NCBI RefSeq assembly: GCF_003149745.1
Contig: NZ_QGEG01000002.1
Span: 1,116,001-1,180,000 of the forward strand
DNA length: 64,000 nt
Source: Flagellimonas aquimarina
GTDB lineage: Bacteria > Bacteroidota > Bacteroidia > Flavobacteriales > Flavobacteriaceae
Reading direction: 5' to 3'
The notes under the pieces were generated by a model that worked only from the letters and a program-made list of their open reading frames with translations, was not told where the DNA came from and searched no databases. This document shows positions 44,067 through 54,220 of the stretch, one piece after another. Every line of letters starts with the position of its first letter. The first letter of the stretch is position 1. The position numbers were made by a program, and so were the translations under genes.

Positions 44067-45284
44067 ATGAAACTATCCAAAAACGTCCTTCCGCAACAAA
44101 GAATTGAAATTATAGACGCCCTTAGAGGGTTCTCATTAGCCGGTATTGTAATTGTTCACATGGTAGAGAATTATATTGGCGCACCTGCTCCTGGAGACTT
44201 TAACGAAGCTGTTCATCAAGGCATTGGAGATAATATTGTTGATGGTTTTATTGGACTCTTTTTAAGAGGCAAATTTTTTGCTTTATTCTCATTCTTATTT
44301 GGGTTGAGTTTCTTTATCCAAATGGATAATGCATCACAAAGGGGAGAATATTTTGGTGGTCGGTTTCTATGGCGATTAATTCTTTTATTGGCAATAGGCT
44401 ACGTGCATAGTCTTTTTTATGCTGGGGATATTTTAACCGTTTACGCCATGTTGGGAATCTTGCTGATTCCATTTTACAAGATTAATAGCAAATGGGTCTT
44501 GGCTATTGTGGCACTTCTTTTTTTAGGAGTGGGAAGATACATTGTATTCTATTTTACAAAAGGTGAAAATCTATTTGGAAATATGGGTATTACTCCTGAT
44601 AACCCTATGGTTTTGGAATATTATGATACTTTAAAAAATGGCACCTTGTTAGATGTTTTTTCTACAAATTCATATAACAGCCATCTTAATAAACTGAATT
44701 TTCAATTTGGTGTTTTTGGAAGAGGTTATGTTACCTATGGATTCTTTCTTTTGGGTCTTTATATGGGCAGAACAAAGTTTTTTCAAAAATATGAAGAGCA
44801 CAAAAAATTGATAAAACGCACTTGGATATGGTCTCTGGTTTTGTTTGTGGTTTCGGGAGGATTAATAGCATTGACCTTTGGTAGTATGGGAGGAAATGTA
44901 ACTTTTGATAAATGGATAGCAATGTTTGGACTCACTGCTATGGATTTGAACAACGTGGCCATAACTTTCATTCTTATTAGTGTTTTTGTAATCTTATATA
45001 AAAAGACAAAGCCCAAGAAATGGTTGGCAACATTTGCTCCATATGGCAAAATGGCACTTACCAATTATTTCTTTCAGAGCGTTGTGGGCACTTTTTTACT
45101 TTTCGGATGGGGATTAGGCTATATTGGAGAGCTAAGGAACATTTATACATTTGCCTTGTCAATATTAGTCATTTCAGTTCAAATGATACTGAGCACATGG
45201 TGGCTGAAAAAATTCCGTTATGGACCGTTGGAATGGTTGTGGAGAAGTCTAACATTTTGGAAAGTTTTTCCATTAAAAAAATAG
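44067..45284 (+). CDS. DUF418 family multipass membrane protein
   Basis: The 405-residue protein starts RIEIIDALRGFSLAGIVIVHMVENY, which is the typical opening of the DUF418/YeiB group (related to acyltransferase 3 by its DALRG-type motif). About ten membrane helices follow, with FALFSFLFGLSF near residue 75 and the C-terminal DUF418 part, PYGKMALTNYFFQSV and RFRYGPLEWLWR-like GPLEWLWRSLT. Transport or acyl-transfer role is unproven. The 134-base gap after it contains a long inverted repeat (45301-45338). Confidence 0.88.
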   Translation: MKLSKNVLPQQRIEIIDALRGFSLAGIVIVHMVENYIGAPAPGDFNEAVHQGIGDNIVDGFIGLFLRGKFFALFSFLFGLSFFIQMDNASQRGEYFGGRFLWRLILLLAIGYVHSLFYAGDILTVYAMLGILLIPFYKINSKWVLAIVALLFLGVGRYIVFYFTKGENLFGNMGITPDNPMVLEYYDTLKNGTLLDVFSTNSYNSHLNKLNFQFGVFGRGYVTYGFFLLGLYMGRTKFFQKYEEHKKLIKRTWIWSLVLFVVSGGLIALTFGSMGGNVTFDKWIAMFGLTAMDLNNVAITFILISVFVILYKKTKPKKWLATFAPYGKMALTNYFFQSVVGTFLLFGWGLGYIGELRNIYTFALSILVISVQMILSTWWLKKFRYGPLEWLWRSLTFWKVFPLKK

Positions 45285-45418
45285 GTTAGTTATAGGTGAT
45301 ACAGTAGTTTTTTCATGTTAGCTAGCATTACCTACTGTTAGTCGATTTGTTTAAAATAAACCCATTGATAATCCCGTTCTTTGAATGAAACTATTGAGTA
45401 TCCCAAATCTTGATTATT

Positions 45419-45901
45419 ATGAACCTGATCTCTAACTTACTTACATGGAAAAGAAACAGTATTATTATATTGACAATACTCCTTGCCCTAATTGTTTTGA
45501 ACTTTTACGGTATCTACACCAATAGATTCTATTTTTTAAAACCAGACAATTATATTTTCCCATTATTGAGTCTTGTACATTTTCTGTATTTATATGTCAT
45601 TTGGTTCAAAGTGACAGAAGATGAGCTACCAGACCCCAAAATGCGGAATTTGGAATATTTGTTGTACGCAGTAATGATTGTCTATTTATTTAAAATCTAC
45701 GACAGCGCCTTAGTGTTGAACAGTATAACAGATTTCCCACAACATATTATGCCGTCAACCTTTAAGCCAATTGGAACCATTACCCTGGTTTTATATTGCC
45801 TATTGCCGTTATTTACATTGATGTCTTTCTGGCATAGAAAACAGCATATAGGACAATACAATTTTAAAAACTACAATGACAATTTAAATATTTGGCAATA
45901 A
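45419..45901 (+). CDS. Hypothetical membrane protein with four helices
   Basis: The ATG at 45419 gives 160 residues. Four hydrophobic segments are visible (about 16-33, 45-62, 82-100, 123-143). No recognised family. The loop after helix 2 contains TEDELPDPKMRNLEY, and the end is hydrophilic. It lies after the DUF418 gene on the same strand, but the 134-base gap with its inverted repeat suggests separate regulation. Confidence 0.7.
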   Translation: MNLISNLLTWKRNSIIILTILLALIVLNFYGIYTNRFYFLKPDNYIFPLLSLVHFLYLYVIWFKVTEDELPDPKMRNLEYLLYAVMIVYLFKIYDSALVLNSITDFPQHIMPSTFKPIGTITLVLYCLLPLFTLMSFWHRKQHIGQYNFKNYNDNLNIWQ

Positions 45902-45916
45902 CTATTTAGAAATGAG

Positions 45917-47386
45917 TTACAAGCCCCTAATGTAGCTGCCATATAAGTCCTTAAACTGATATCCTTTCGTAAAACGCTGTTTGCTTAGCTTTTTGTGCGC
46001 TACCAATCCCCATAGCAACAGTTCTTTCATAAAATAAGAATCTGCTTTTGAAACTTCTGGTTGATGTTCTCGTAATAAATCATTTAAAGGAGTCACAGCA
46101 TCCAACTTGGATTTGTATTCCTTGTCAGAATCTTCATCTAATAGTTCAAAGCCTTCCCCATCAAAAAACCAATGAATTAACTCATCATATTCGGTTTCCG
46201 CATCTTTACGCTCCAATTTGGAAATCTCTGGGAAATAGTTTGGAAACAGGGACTTTATAGCATCTTCTATTAATATTTCTGCAACAGAGTGGGCACCTTC
46301 TTGCTCACCTTCATAAACCAGCTCCACTTTTCCGGTTATAGATGGTATCACACCCATAAAGTCAATCAAACGAACGCTCGTATTCTTTTCTCCTGACTTT
46401 GTCACCCGTCTTTCCGCAGTACTCAATAAGTTTTCAAATGCGGTTATGCTCATTCTTGCACTTACACCACTCTTGGCATCTACGTATTCACTTTTACGTG
46501 CTTCAAAGCTAATTTGCTCCAAAACATCCATGGCAATTTCCGGTACATGAATGTTATCTAACTGTCTACTATCTAATTGGGCTTCCTGTTTGGTTATTTT
46601 CTTGGCTATTTCTATGCTTTCTGGATAATGGGTGAGAATTTGAGAGCCAATTCTATCTTTCAATGGAGTTACTATACTACCTCTATTGGTGTAATCTTCT
46701 GGATTTGCTGTAAACACAAATTGTAGATCCAAAGCTAATCTTAGTTTAAATCCTCTAATCTGTATATCTCCCTCTTGCAATATGTTAAATAATGCTACTT
46801 GAATTCTTGCTTGAAGATCTGGTAATTCATTAATAACAAAAATACAGCGGTTAGCTCTTGGTATCATTCCAAAATGGATAACCCTGTCATCAGCATAAGA
46901 AAGCTTTAGATTCGCTGCCTTTATTGGGTCTATATCTCCAATTAAATCTGCTACAGTTACATCTGGCGTGGCTAGCTTCTCGTAAAATCGTTCATCCCTA
47001 TGAATCCAGTTGATTGGTGTATCATCTCCTTTTTCTTTGATAAGCTCCGTAGCAAATCTAGAAATGGGTTGATAGGGGTCGTCGTGGACCTCGGAGCCTT
47101 CTACAACAGGAATCCACTCATCTAATAGCTGAACCATTAATCTGGCCAGTCTAGTTTTGGCTTGACCCCGTAGACCAAGCAAGTTAATGTTATGGCGAGA
47201 CAAAATAGCCCGCTCCAACTCTGGTATTACCGAGTTCTCATAACCCCAAACACCATAGAAAGTCTCTTCTCCGTTAGTGATTTTCTCTAATAGATTCCCG
47301 CGCAGTTCATCCTTAATGCCTTTACTCTTGTACCCCACAGCTTTCAATTGGCCAAGGGTTTTAATCTTATTGTGATCTAGCTTCAT
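45917..47386 (-). CDS. MoxR/Mg-chelatase-type AAA+ ATPase
   Basis: The 489-residue ATPase has Walker A GLRGQAKT (71-78), Walker B as FVINELPDL (near 187) with Asn where most ATPases have Asp, GDIQIRGFKLRL and FTANPEDYTNRGSIVTPLKDRI (sensor 1 and arginine-finger region). NELPDL and TNRG are typical of a family near ChlI that is paired with vWA proteins. The helical lid follows to residue 330, then a long C-terminal part. It is 12 bases downstream of a vWA gene. Together they probably form a chaperone pair like MoxR-vWA that inserts metal or remodels a target. Confidence 0.9.
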   Translation of the reverse strand: MKLDHNKIKTLGQLKAVGYKSKGIKDELRGNLLEKITNGEETFYGVWGYENSVIPELERAILSRHNINLLGLRGQAKTRLARLMVQLLDEWIPVVEGSEVHDDPYQPISRFATELIKEKGDDTPINWIHRDERFYEKLATPDVTVADLIGDIDPIKAANLKLSYADDRVIHFGMIPRANRCIFVINELPDLQARIQVALFNILQEGDIQIRGFKLRLALDLQFVFTANPEDYTNRGSIVTPLKDRIGSQILTHYPESIEIAKKITKQEAQLDSRQLDNIHVPEIAMDVLEQISFEARKSEYVDAKSGVSARMSITAFENLLSTAERRVTKSGEKNTSVRLIDFMGVIPSITGKVELVYEGEQEGAHSVAEILIEDAIKSLFPNYFPEISKLERKDAETEYDELIHWFFDGEGFELLDEDSDKEYKSKLDAVTPLNDLLREHQPEVSKADSYFMKELLLWGLVAHKKLSKQRFTKGYQFKDLYGSYIRGL

Positions 47387-47398
47387 CGTTTATAAGTG

Positions 47399-48550
47399 CT
47401 ATCCTTTAATTCTTTTTTTCCTGTTTTGTTCATAATCTTCAAAAATCATTTCACCTAGTCCCTTAAGTCCAGTGTAAAATGCTTTCCCCCTATTGGCCTG
47501 GGTAAATTCCCTTACAAATTGCATGAGGTAAGGGTCCTGTGCAATCATAAAAGTAGTTATGGGAATATGCAGCTTTCTGGCTTGTTGGGCCATGGCATAA
47601 CACTTCTCCACTATATAATCATCCAATCCAACACTGTTTTTATAATAATCGCCATTAGGAAGCCTCAAACAAGAAGGTTTTCCATCTGTAATCATAAAAA
47701 TTTGCTTATTGGTGTTTCGCTTTCTCCTAAGCATGTCCATGGCCAATTGAAGACCGGCAACCGTATTGGTGTGATAAGGACCAACTTTTAAATAGGGCAA
47801 ATCTTTTATGGGTATTGGCCATGCGTCATTACCAAAAACCAAAATATCCAAAGTATCCTTGGGGTATCTGGTTGTGATTAACTCTGCAAGTGCCATAGCC
47901 ACTTTTTTAGCCGGAGTAATACGGTCTTCACCATATAAAATCATACTATGGCTGATATCGATCATTAACACTGTGCTCATTTGAGCTTTATACTGTGTGT
48001 CCTCAACAACCAAATCCTCTTCATTCAGCAAAAAACTATCGAGACCGTGGTTAATCTGAGCATTTTTTAGGCTTTCGGTCATAGAAATATGTTCCAATGC
48101 ATCGCCAAAACGATACTCTCTAAATTCTCCGGTATGCTCATCTCCCCTACCTGACTTTCCTGTTTTATGGTTACCAGAACCGCTTCTCTTCAACTTTCCA
48201 AAAATCTGCTCTAAAGCCTTTTTTCTTAAGGCGCGTTCTAGTTTGGCGGTTATGGATAAACTTCCTCCACCGTCACCCTCTTCTCCATCTCCTTGCTCAC
48301 CATCAGTATCAAATTCTTCACGAATAAAACCTTTGGCCTTTAAATCCTCAATAAAATCATCAATAGTGTAATCGTCATCTGTAAGCTCATATTCCTTGTC
48401 CAATTCACGCAGCCAGTCAAGAGCCTCTTCCACATCTCCAGAAGTATGGGTGACCAATTCTTGAAAAATCTCAAAAAGTTTTTCAAAAGGAGTTTGATTA
48501 GGGGCTTCGTACGTAGTAAATCGAAATCCTTTTCTTGTATTCATAGCCAT
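47399..48550 (-). CDS. vWA-domain partner of the MoxR-type ATPase
   Basis: This 383-residue cytoplasmic protein has an N-terminal helical domain (1-80), an acidic Gly-rich linker (80-96), a Gly/Lys-rich stretch (120-140) and a C-terminal vWA domain (about 190-375). The MIDAS is intact: D198, S200, S202 in IDISHSM and a TDGKPSC segment. No signal peptide. The start could also be the ATG at 48544. Paired with the ATPase gene, it likely provides substrate or metal binding, as in ViaA-RavA and similar pairs. The target is unknown. Confidence 0.88.
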   Translation of the reverse strand: MAMNTRKGFRFTTYEAPNQTPFEKLFEIFQELVTHTSGDVEEALDWLRELDKEYELTDDDYTIDDFIEDLKAKGFIREEFDTDGEQGDGEEGDGGGSLSITAKLERALRKKALEQIFGKLKRSGSGNHKTGKSGRGDEHTGEFREYRFGDALEHISMTESLKNAQINHGLDSFLLNEEDLVVEDTQYKAQMSTVLMIDISHSMILYGEDRITPAKKVAMALAELITTRYPKDTLDILVFGNDAWPIPIKDLPYLKVGPYHTNTVAGLQLAMDMLRRKRNTNKQIFMITDGKPSCLRLPNGDYYKNSVGLDDYIVEKCYAMAQQARKLHIPITTFMIAQDPYLMQFVREFTQANRGKAFYTGLKGLGEMIFEDYEQNRKKRIKG

Positions 48551-48615
48551 TATATAAAATTAACACATTCTGCTTTTACCATCATGGCTTTAATGAAAAC
48601 TTAACGCTTCTGTTT

Positions 48616-49443
48616 ATGTTTGCAACTATGGATAAGCAATTGTGTTCTGGTTTTTATAATACTTCTCCCCTATGGATAAATGAACAATTTGGAATTCCAC
48701 AGTTTGAATTTCCACGTATAGAAATATCAAATTTTAAGCCGAAGCCCATCAATGATCGTTTACGGCTTGGCCATCAAATGGAACATGTCTTTGAACAATT
48801 GATTTCAGATTCCAAACATTGGGAAATCCTGGCAAAAAACATGCTAGTGGATGAAGGGAAAAATAGAATTGGTGAAATCGATTTTATTCTTGAAAACACT
48901 GAAACCACTGAAACCAGAGAGGTTTATCATGTAGAGCTTGCTTATAAATTCTACATTATCAATTCAGAAATATCAGAACCTATTCATCGCTTAATGGGTC
49001 CAAATAAACGAGACATGTTTTTTACCAAATTGGATAAGCTTAGGGAAAAGCAATTCCCTTTGCTTTATACTGAAGTTCTAAAAGACAAACTTAAAAAGTT
49101 GAAAATACAACCGTACGCGGTTAAACAACAAGCTTGCTTTAAAACACAACTTTTCATCCCTTATGGAGACATAAATGCTTCCATACGCCCATTAAACAAG
49201 AATTGTATCCAGGGCAAGTGGATTAGGTTTAACGATTTTAACTCTAAAACATTTAAAGCTTTTGAATATCATATTACTTTTAAAAGGGAATGGGTAATTG
49301 CACCAACCTTGGACAGACAGTATACCTCTCACCATGAAACACTTCTAGAAATCAACTTAAGAATGTTAAAGCAAAACTCACCTATGCTTTGGGTTAAAAA
49401 ACCAGATGGTACCATTGAAAAATTATTTGTGGTTTGGTGGTAA
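48616..49443 (+). CDS. DUF1853 family protein
   Basis: The 275-residue protein matches DUF1853: RLRLGHQMEHVFEQL, GEIDFILEN followed by HVELAYKFYI, and MGPNKRDMFFTKLDKL. The GEIDF...HVELAYKF arrangement looks like a PD-(D/E)XK nuclease core (acidic E-D, then ExK), so a nuclease-like fold is plausible, but no activity is established. It ends one base from the hisIE stop on the opposite strand. A start at the ATG at 48628 (MDKQLC) is possible. Confidence 0.85.
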   Translation: MFATMDKQLCSGFYNTSPLWINEQFGIPQFEFPRIEISNFKPKPINDRLRLGHQMEHVFEQLISDSKHWEILAKNMLVDEGKNRIGEIDFILENTETTETREVYHVELAYKFYIINSEISEPIHRLMGPNKRDMFFTKLDKLREKQFPLLYTEVLKDKLKKLKIQPYAVKQQACFKTQLFIPYGDINASIRPLNKNCIQGKWIRFNDFNSKTFKAFEYHITFKREWVIAPTLDRQYTSHHETLLEINLRMLKQNSPMLWVKKPDGTIEKLFVVWW

Positions 49444-49444
49444 A

Positions 49445-50041
49445 TTAATGTCTATTTTTTAGAACTTCCACAATATCATTCAATTGATATCCTTTAGCTT
49501 GCAATAAAATCAGATAATGGAACAACAAGTCAGCACTCTCATTTAAGAAAAGGTCAGCATTATCATCCTTTGCTTCTATAACCGTTTCCACGGCCTCCTC
49601 ACCTACTTTTTGAGCTATTTTGTTTATTCCTTTCTTAAAAAGTGATGTTATATAGCTATCGGTGTTTTCTGTGTCTTCTTTGCGAGAAGTGATTATTTTT
49701 TCCAAAGTGGAAAGAAATCCATAGCCTTGAATATTTTCTTCTGCCCAACATGTATCGGTTCCTTTATGGCAGGTTGGACCTACTGGGTTTGTAGTGACCA
49801 ATAAAGAATCTTGATCACAATCATTTTTTATACTGACCAATTCCAGATAGTTTCCGCTCTCCTCTCCCTTTGTCCAAAGCCTCTTTTTACTTCGGCTAAA
49901 AAAGGTCACTTTCTTGGTTGCTTGGGTAGCATCTAGTGCTTCTTGGTTCATGTACCCCAACATTAAGACATTCTTTGTCTTGGCATCTTGAATAATGGCA
50001 GGTACCAGCCCATCAGCATTTTTGGTGAAGTCTATTTTCAT
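49445..50041 (-). CDS. hisIE: Bifunctional phosphoribosyl-AMP cyclohydrolase / phosphoribosyl-ATP pyrophosphatase
   Basis: This fusion catalyses the second and third steps of histidine synthesis. The HisI part (1-105) has NDCDQDSLLV (metal aspartates) and GPTCHKGTDTCW (zinc cysteines). The HisE part (106-198) has KEDTENTDSYITSLFKKG and VGEEAVETVIEAKDDN with the acidic metal site. It is the last gene of the his operon, three bases after hisF. Confidence 0.97.
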   Translation of the reverse strand: MKIDFTKNADGLVPAIIQDAKTKNVLMLGYMNQEALDATQATKKVTFFSRSKKRLWTKGEESGNYLELVSIKNDCDQDSLLVTTNPVGPTCHKGTDTCWAEENIQGYGFLSTLEKIITSRKEDTENTDSYITSLFKKGINKIAQKVGEEAVETVIEAKDDNADLFLNESADLLFHYLILLQAKGYQLNDIVEVLKNRH

Positions 50042-50044
50042 TTT

Positions 50045-50800
50045 TTATAGTCTTACAGGTATTCCCTCTTTCTTTAATTCTTTCTTTAGATCTTTTATTT
50101 CAATTTCTTTAAAGTGAAAAATACTGGCGGCCAAAGCTGCATCTGCTTTTCCATGAGTAAAGGTATCTGTAAAATGTGAAACTGCCCCCGCACCACCTGA
50201 AGCAATAATTGGAATATTGACTAAAACAGACAATTTAGCCAAAGCCTCATTTGCAAATCCATTTTTTGTGCCGTCATGATCCATAGAAGTAAATAGTATT
50301 TCCCCTGCCCCACGTTCTTCCACTTCCTTGGCCCATTTAAACAAATCAATTTCTGTAGGCACTTTACCTCCCACTAAATGCACTTTCCAATTTCCATCAA
50401 TCTGTTTGGCATCAATGGCAACCACAATACACTGAGATCCAAATTTAGCAACGAGTTCATTTATAAGTTCAGGTCGTTTTACCGCAGAAGAATTAACAGA
50501 GACCTTGTCAGCTCCATTTTGAAGCAAAACATCAACATCTTCAATACATGAAATTCCACCTCCGACAGTAAAGGGTATATTGACTTTTTCGGCAACATGA
50601 TAGACTAGATCAGCCAAGGTTTTTCTCCGTTCTTCCGTTGCCGATATATCCAAGAACACCAACTCATCTGCTCCCTCTTGGGCGTAGATTTCTGCTAGTT
50701 CTACTGGATCTCCCGCATCTCTTAAATCAACAAAGTTGATTCCCTTTACGGTGCGCCCATTTTTTATATCTAGGCAGGGTATGATTCTTTTTGTAAGCAT
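50045..50800 (-). CDS. hisF: Imidazole glycerol phosphate synthase, cyclase subunit
   Basis: HisF uses ammonia from HisH to turn PRFAR into imidazole glycerol phosphate and AICAR. The 251-residue TIM barrel begins [20 protein letters not shown] (catalytic Asp), with FTVGGGISC and [10 protein letters not shown] and the second phosphate site [13 protein letters not shown]. It abuts the DinB gene and precedes hisIE. Confidence 0.97.
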   Translation of the reverse strand: MLTKRIIPCLDIKNGRTVKGINFVDLRDAGDPVELAEIYAQEGADELVFLDISATEERRKTLADLVYHVAEKVNIPFTVGGGISCIEDVDVLLQNGADKVSVNSSAVKRPELINELVAKFGSQCIVVAIDAKQIDGNWKVHLVGGKVPTEIDLFKWAKEVEERGAGEILFTSMDHDGTKNGFANEALAKLSVLVNIPIIASGGAGAVSHFTDTFTHGKADAALAASIFHFKEIEIKDLKKELKKEGIPVRL

Positions 50801-51313
50801 TTAATCTTCGTTTTTCACCGTCAGGTCAATTCCATCATAGAACCCCAAATCCTTATTGTTCAAAATTTTGGTCCATAGCGCTATTTGCCCAGTATGATAA
50901 GATAAGTGTTCCACTATATGTACAATATTGCCAATGCCTGAAAACTCAAAACCCTGGACAGCCCTTTTCTTTAAGAGCTCCTCTGTAGAGGCTTCCAAAA
51001 TAGTCTTTTTAGCTTTTTCTACTGTGGTAACCAGCTTTTGAAAAAGATCATTTTTTGAATAACCCGATAACACGGAAAACTCCTCGTCACGATTTCGATC
51101 ATCCGCTAAACCTTGAAGCGAAGCAATACCATATTGGGTAATGTTGCCACATAGGTGCAAAATCAAATTTCCAATACTATTGGTCGTTTCATTTGGCTTC
51201 TGCCAAATCATATTTTCAGATAATTTATCCAAACAAATTTTTATCATTCTTAGGCTCTCGTCCATTCGAAAATTTGCATTTAGGACAAATTCATCTTGTA
51301 TCTTATTGTTCAT
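50801..51313 (-). CDS. DinB-like (DUF1572) four-helix protein inside the his operon
   Basis: The 170-residue protein is a DinB/YfiT-type four-helix bundle: [17 protein letters not shown] has the first metal-type histidine and [18 protein letters not shown] the second and third (H and HxxxH). DinB proteins bind a metal and often act as thiol-dependent transferases or hydrolases. It overlaps hisA by 11 bases and abuts hisF, so it is embedded in the operon although no role in histidine synthesis is known. It could be a neutral insertion or a bacillithiol-type or detoxification enzyme. Confidence 0.88.
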   Translation of the reverse strand: MNNKIQDEFVLNANFRMDESLRMIKICLDKLSENMIWQKPNETTNSIGNLILHLCGNITQYGIASLQGLADDRNRDEEFSVLSGYSKNDLFQKLVTTVEKAKKTILEASTEELLKKRAVQGFEFSGIGNIVHIVEHLSYHTGQIALWTKILNNKDLGFYDGIDLTVKNED

Positions 51314-52085
51314 TTCCCAAAATATAGTTTTCCAACTGCTTTAAACTTATCCTATTTTCATAGATTGCTTTACCAATAATGGTTCCTTCACAACCAATTT
51401 TCGCAAGTTTCGGTAGCTCCTCAAAACTAGAAATACCTCCGCTTGCTATTAAATTAATACCGACAACTTCTTTATCTTCTACCCCACTTCCAGTTACCAT
51501 CGTTTCAATTTTCATCGTTTTGGACAAGATCTTTTTGTAAAGGTTAAAGGATGGGCCTTCAAGCATTCCATCTTTGCTGATATCAGTACAAATAATGTAT
51601 TTAGCACCTTTCTTTTGATAGGATTGTATGAACGGAATTAACTCTTTATCAGAATCTTCCAACCATCCAGAAACGGATACTTTTTCATCTTTGGCATCTG
51701 CGCCCAATATGATTTTTGACGACCCGTACTTTTGCAACCAGCGTAAAAAAGTTTCTCTGTTTTTTACCGCAATACTGCCCCCAGTAACTTGATTTGCTCC
51801 ACTCTCAAAAGCGACATGCAAGTCTTCATCAGTCTTTAACCCTCCCCCAAAATCAATTTTTAGGTTGGTCTTGGTTGCAATACGGTCCAACACTTTATGA
51901 TTTACAATGTGTTTTGATTTGGCGCCATCCAAATCTACTAAATGCAGATGTTCAATACCGTGTGCTTCAAATTGCATGGCAACTTCCAAAGGGTTTTCAT
52001 TATAGACTTTCTTTGTACCATAATCACCTTTTGATAATCTAACACACTTGCCATCTATGATATCTATTGCCGGAATAATTCGCAT
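51303..52085 (-). CDS. hisA: Phosphoribosylformimino-5-aminoimidazole carboxamide ribotide isomerase
   Basis: HisA opens the ribose ring of ProFAR to make PRFAR. The 260-residue TIM barrel begins [22 protein letters not shown] and contains [25 protein letters not shown] and [13 protein letters not shown]. It is about 15 residues longer than E. coli HisA, mostly as an extra segment [15 protein letters not shown] near residue 200. It lies directly after the GNAT gene. Confidence 0.95.
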   Translation of the reverse strand: MRIIPAIDIIDGKCVRLSKGDYGTKKVYNENPLEVAMQFEAHGIEHLHLVDLDGAKSKHIVNHKVLDRIATKTNLKIDFGGGLKTDEDLHVAFESGANQVTGGSIAVKNRETFLRWLQKYGSSKIILGADAKDEKVSVSGWLEDSDKELIPFIQSYQKKGAKYIICTDISKDGMLEGPSFNLYKKILSKTMKIETMVTGSGVEDKEVVGINLIASGGISSFEELPKLAKIGCEGTIIGKAIYENRISLKQLENYILGNEQ

Positions 52086-52505
52086 TTACTTCTTCATTTT
52101 TATCATCCAAGTTTCTGGACTGGGTATTGTTTCAAAACCGAACTCCTTGTAAAGTGAATGTGCATCATTGGTTCGTAATCCAATTCCATTTACGTTTTGC
52201 AGGTCTGGGTAATCAAAAATATGCTTTAAAAGCATTCTCCCAATTCCCTTTCCTTGATGATGTTCTACTACAAATACATCCATCAACCAAGCAAATACTA
52301 CAAAATCCGTTGCAATGCGGGCGAAGGCAACCTGTTCTCCGTTTTTAGAGAAGACTCCAAAACACAGAGCATTCTCAATAGATTTAATTACCAACTCCTT
52401 ACTTCTTCCTTTAGCCCAATAGGATTCTTCGGAAAGGTATTTATGGACCAAGCTAATGTCCATTTTGGATTTTTCTGTTGATATATAAAAATCTGAGCTC
52501 ATCAC
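52086..52505 (-). CDS. GNAT-family N-acetyltransferase inside the his operon
   Basis: The 139-residue protein has the GNAT core: QVAFARIATDFVVFAWLMDVFVVEHHQGKGIG with the acetyl-CoA loop HHQGKGIGRML (Q/R-x-x-G-x-G/A). The end, GLRTNDAHSLYKEFGFE, is the usual last strand. It overlaps hisH by four bases (ATGA type) and abuts hisA, so it is co-transcribed with them. The acetyl acceptor is unknown. Confidence 0.9.
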   Translation of the reverse strand: MMSSDFYISTEKSKMDISLVHKYLSEESYWAKGRSKELVIKSIENALCFGVFSKNGEQVAFARIATDFVVFAWLMDVFVVEHHQGKGIGRMLLKHIFDYPDLQNVNGIGLRTNDAHSLYKEFGFETIPSPETWMIKMKK

Positions 52506-53083
52506 ATTTCTAAAAAATTCTGTAAAATCTTTGCGCCCACATCACTACTTTTTTCTGGGTGGAACTGCGTTCCATAAAAATTGTCCTTTCCCAATGCTGC
52601 GCTATATGGAAAAGCATATTCAGATTCTGCTATTGTCTCATCGCCTATTGGGGCATAATAACTATGCACCAAATAGATATGAGATTTTTCAGCAATATCG
52701 CTGAACAAATTTGACTGCAATCCCGTGATTTCGTTCCATCCAATTTGGGGCACTTTAACAGATTCTGGAAATTTTACCACATCCAAATCAAAAATACCAA
52801 GCCCTTTTGTATTCCCTTCTTCAGATTTGTTACACATCAACTGCATACCTAAACAAATCCCCAGTACTGGCTGTTTTAAAATGGGGATGAGTGCATCCAG
52901 CCCACTTGAACGTAACTTATCCATGGCAGAACTTGCTTCTCCAACACCTGGGAATATGACTTTATCCGCGTTAAGGATTTCCTCAACATTATCACTTAAA
53001 ATAGCTTCGTGTCCCAACCGTTTTATCGCGAATTTGATGCTTTGAATGTTTCCAGCACCATAGTTGATAATTACTATCTTCAT
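52502..53083 (-). CDS. hisH: Imidazole glycerol phosphate synthase, glutaminase subunit
   Basis: HisH takes ammonia from glutamine for HisF. The 193-residue class I amidotransferase has C77 in GICLGMQLM as nucleophile and FHPEKSSDVG with the catalytic His and Glu. It begins MKIVIINYGAGNI. It lies directly after hisB. Confidence 0.97.
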   Translation of the reverse strand: MKIVIINYGAGNIQSIKFAIKRLGHEAILSDNVEEILNADKVIFPGVGEASSAMDKLRSSGLDALIPILKQPVLGICLGMQLMCNKSEEGNTKGLGIFDLDVVKFPESVKVPQIGWNEITGLQSNLFSDIAEKSHIYLVHSYYAPIGDETIAESEYAFPYSAALGKDNFYGTQFHPEKSSDVGAKILQNFLEM

Positions 53084-54220
53084 TTATAAAACTCCCTTTG
53101 TGGATGGCAACACCATCTTTTCAACATCACGTTTTACCGCCATTTTAATGGACTTTGCAAACGCCTTAAAAATTGCCTCAATTTTGTGGTGCTCATTTGT
53201 TCCTTCAACTTTTATGTTCAAATTAGCTTTGGCTCCATCTGTAAACGACTTAAAAAAGTGGTGAAACATCTCTGTTGGCATGTCCCCTACTTTTTCACGT
53301 TTAAAATCCGCATCCCAGACCAACCAATTACGTCCACCAAAGTCTATAGCAACCTGGGCTAGACAATCATCCATGGGTAAAGAGAAACCATAACGTTCTA
53401 TTCCAAGTTTATTCCCTAATGCTATAGAAAATACCTCTCCCAATGCAATTGCGGTGTCTTCAATGGTGTGGTGTTCATCTACCTCCAAATCACCTTCCAC
53501 TTTTATATCTAAATCCATTTGTCCATGTCTGGCCAGTTGGTCCAACATGTGGTCAAAAAAAGCCAAACCCGTATTGATATTGCTTTTTCCAGCCCCGTCT
53601 AGATTAAGTTTAATTTGGATATCAGTTTCATTGGTTTTTCTCGAAATCTCTGCAACCCGATTTTTCAACTTTAAAAACTCATAGATTTTTTCCCAATCAT
53701 TAGTTTCGAGAGTGATGTAAGCATCTAATTCTTCTTGCTTGACTGAAATCTCTCCATTGCCCAAATTGGTCTGATCATTAATAAAAATGCCTTTTGCACT
53801 AAGGTTTTTGGCAAGTTCCATATCCGTCAAACGGTCACCAATTACAAAGGAGTTTTTCAAATCATATTCTTCAGAAAAATACTCAGTTAATAGACCTGTG
53901 CCAGGTTTTCTCGTATCTGCGTTGTCTTTTGGAAATGTTCTATCGATAAAGACCTCATCAAAAACAATTCCCTCATTTTCAAAGGATTTCAATATAAATT
54001 TTTGTACCGGCCAAAAGGTCTCTTCAGGAAAAATATCCGTACCCAGACCGTCTTGATTGGTAATCATAACCAATTCATAATCCAGCTCTTTGGCAATTTT
54101 ACCCAAGTAGGTAAACACCTTTGGATAGAAAATCATTTTTTCAAATGCATCTATTTGTTCATCAGCTGTCTCTCTGATGATCGTTCCGTCCCTATCTATA
54201 AAAAGTACTTTTTTAGCCAT
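53084..54220 (-). CDS. hisB: Bifunctional histidinol-phosphatase / imidazoleglycerol-phosphate dehydratase
   Basis: This 378-residue fusion, as in E. coli, has an N-terminal HAD-type phosphatase ([12 protein letters not shown] with nucleophile Asp, [19 protein letters not shown]) and a C-terminal dehydratase (about 180-378) with [25 protein letters not shown] and [11 protein letters not shown], the His/Glu manganese ligands. It overlaps hisC by one base (TAATG). Confidence 0.97.
   Translation of the reverse strand: MAKKVLFIDRDGTIIRETADEQIDAFEKMIFYPKVFTYLGKIAKELDYELVMITNQDGLGTDIFPEETFWPVQKFILKSFENEGIVFDEVFIDRTFPKDNADTRKPGTGLLTEYFSEEYDLKNSFVIGDRLTDMELAKNLSAKGIFINDQTNLGNGEISVKQEELDAYITLETNDWEKIYEFLKLKNRVAEISRKTNETDIQIKLNLDGAGKSNINTGLAFFDHMLDQLARHGQMDLDIKVEGDLEVDEHHTIEDTAIALGEVFSIALGNKLGIERYGFSLPMDDCLAQVAIDFGGRNWLVWDADFKREKVGDMPTEMFHHFFKSFTDGAKANLNIKVEGTNEHHKIEAIFKAFAKSIKMAVKRDVEKMVLPSTKGVL

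Noticed and set aside
45301..45338. Inverted repeat ACAGTAG/CTACTGT after the DUF418 gene
   Set aside because: Long loop of 24 bases and no T run; could be chance in AT-rich DNA, although the loop contains a near-palindrome TGTTAGCTAGCA.
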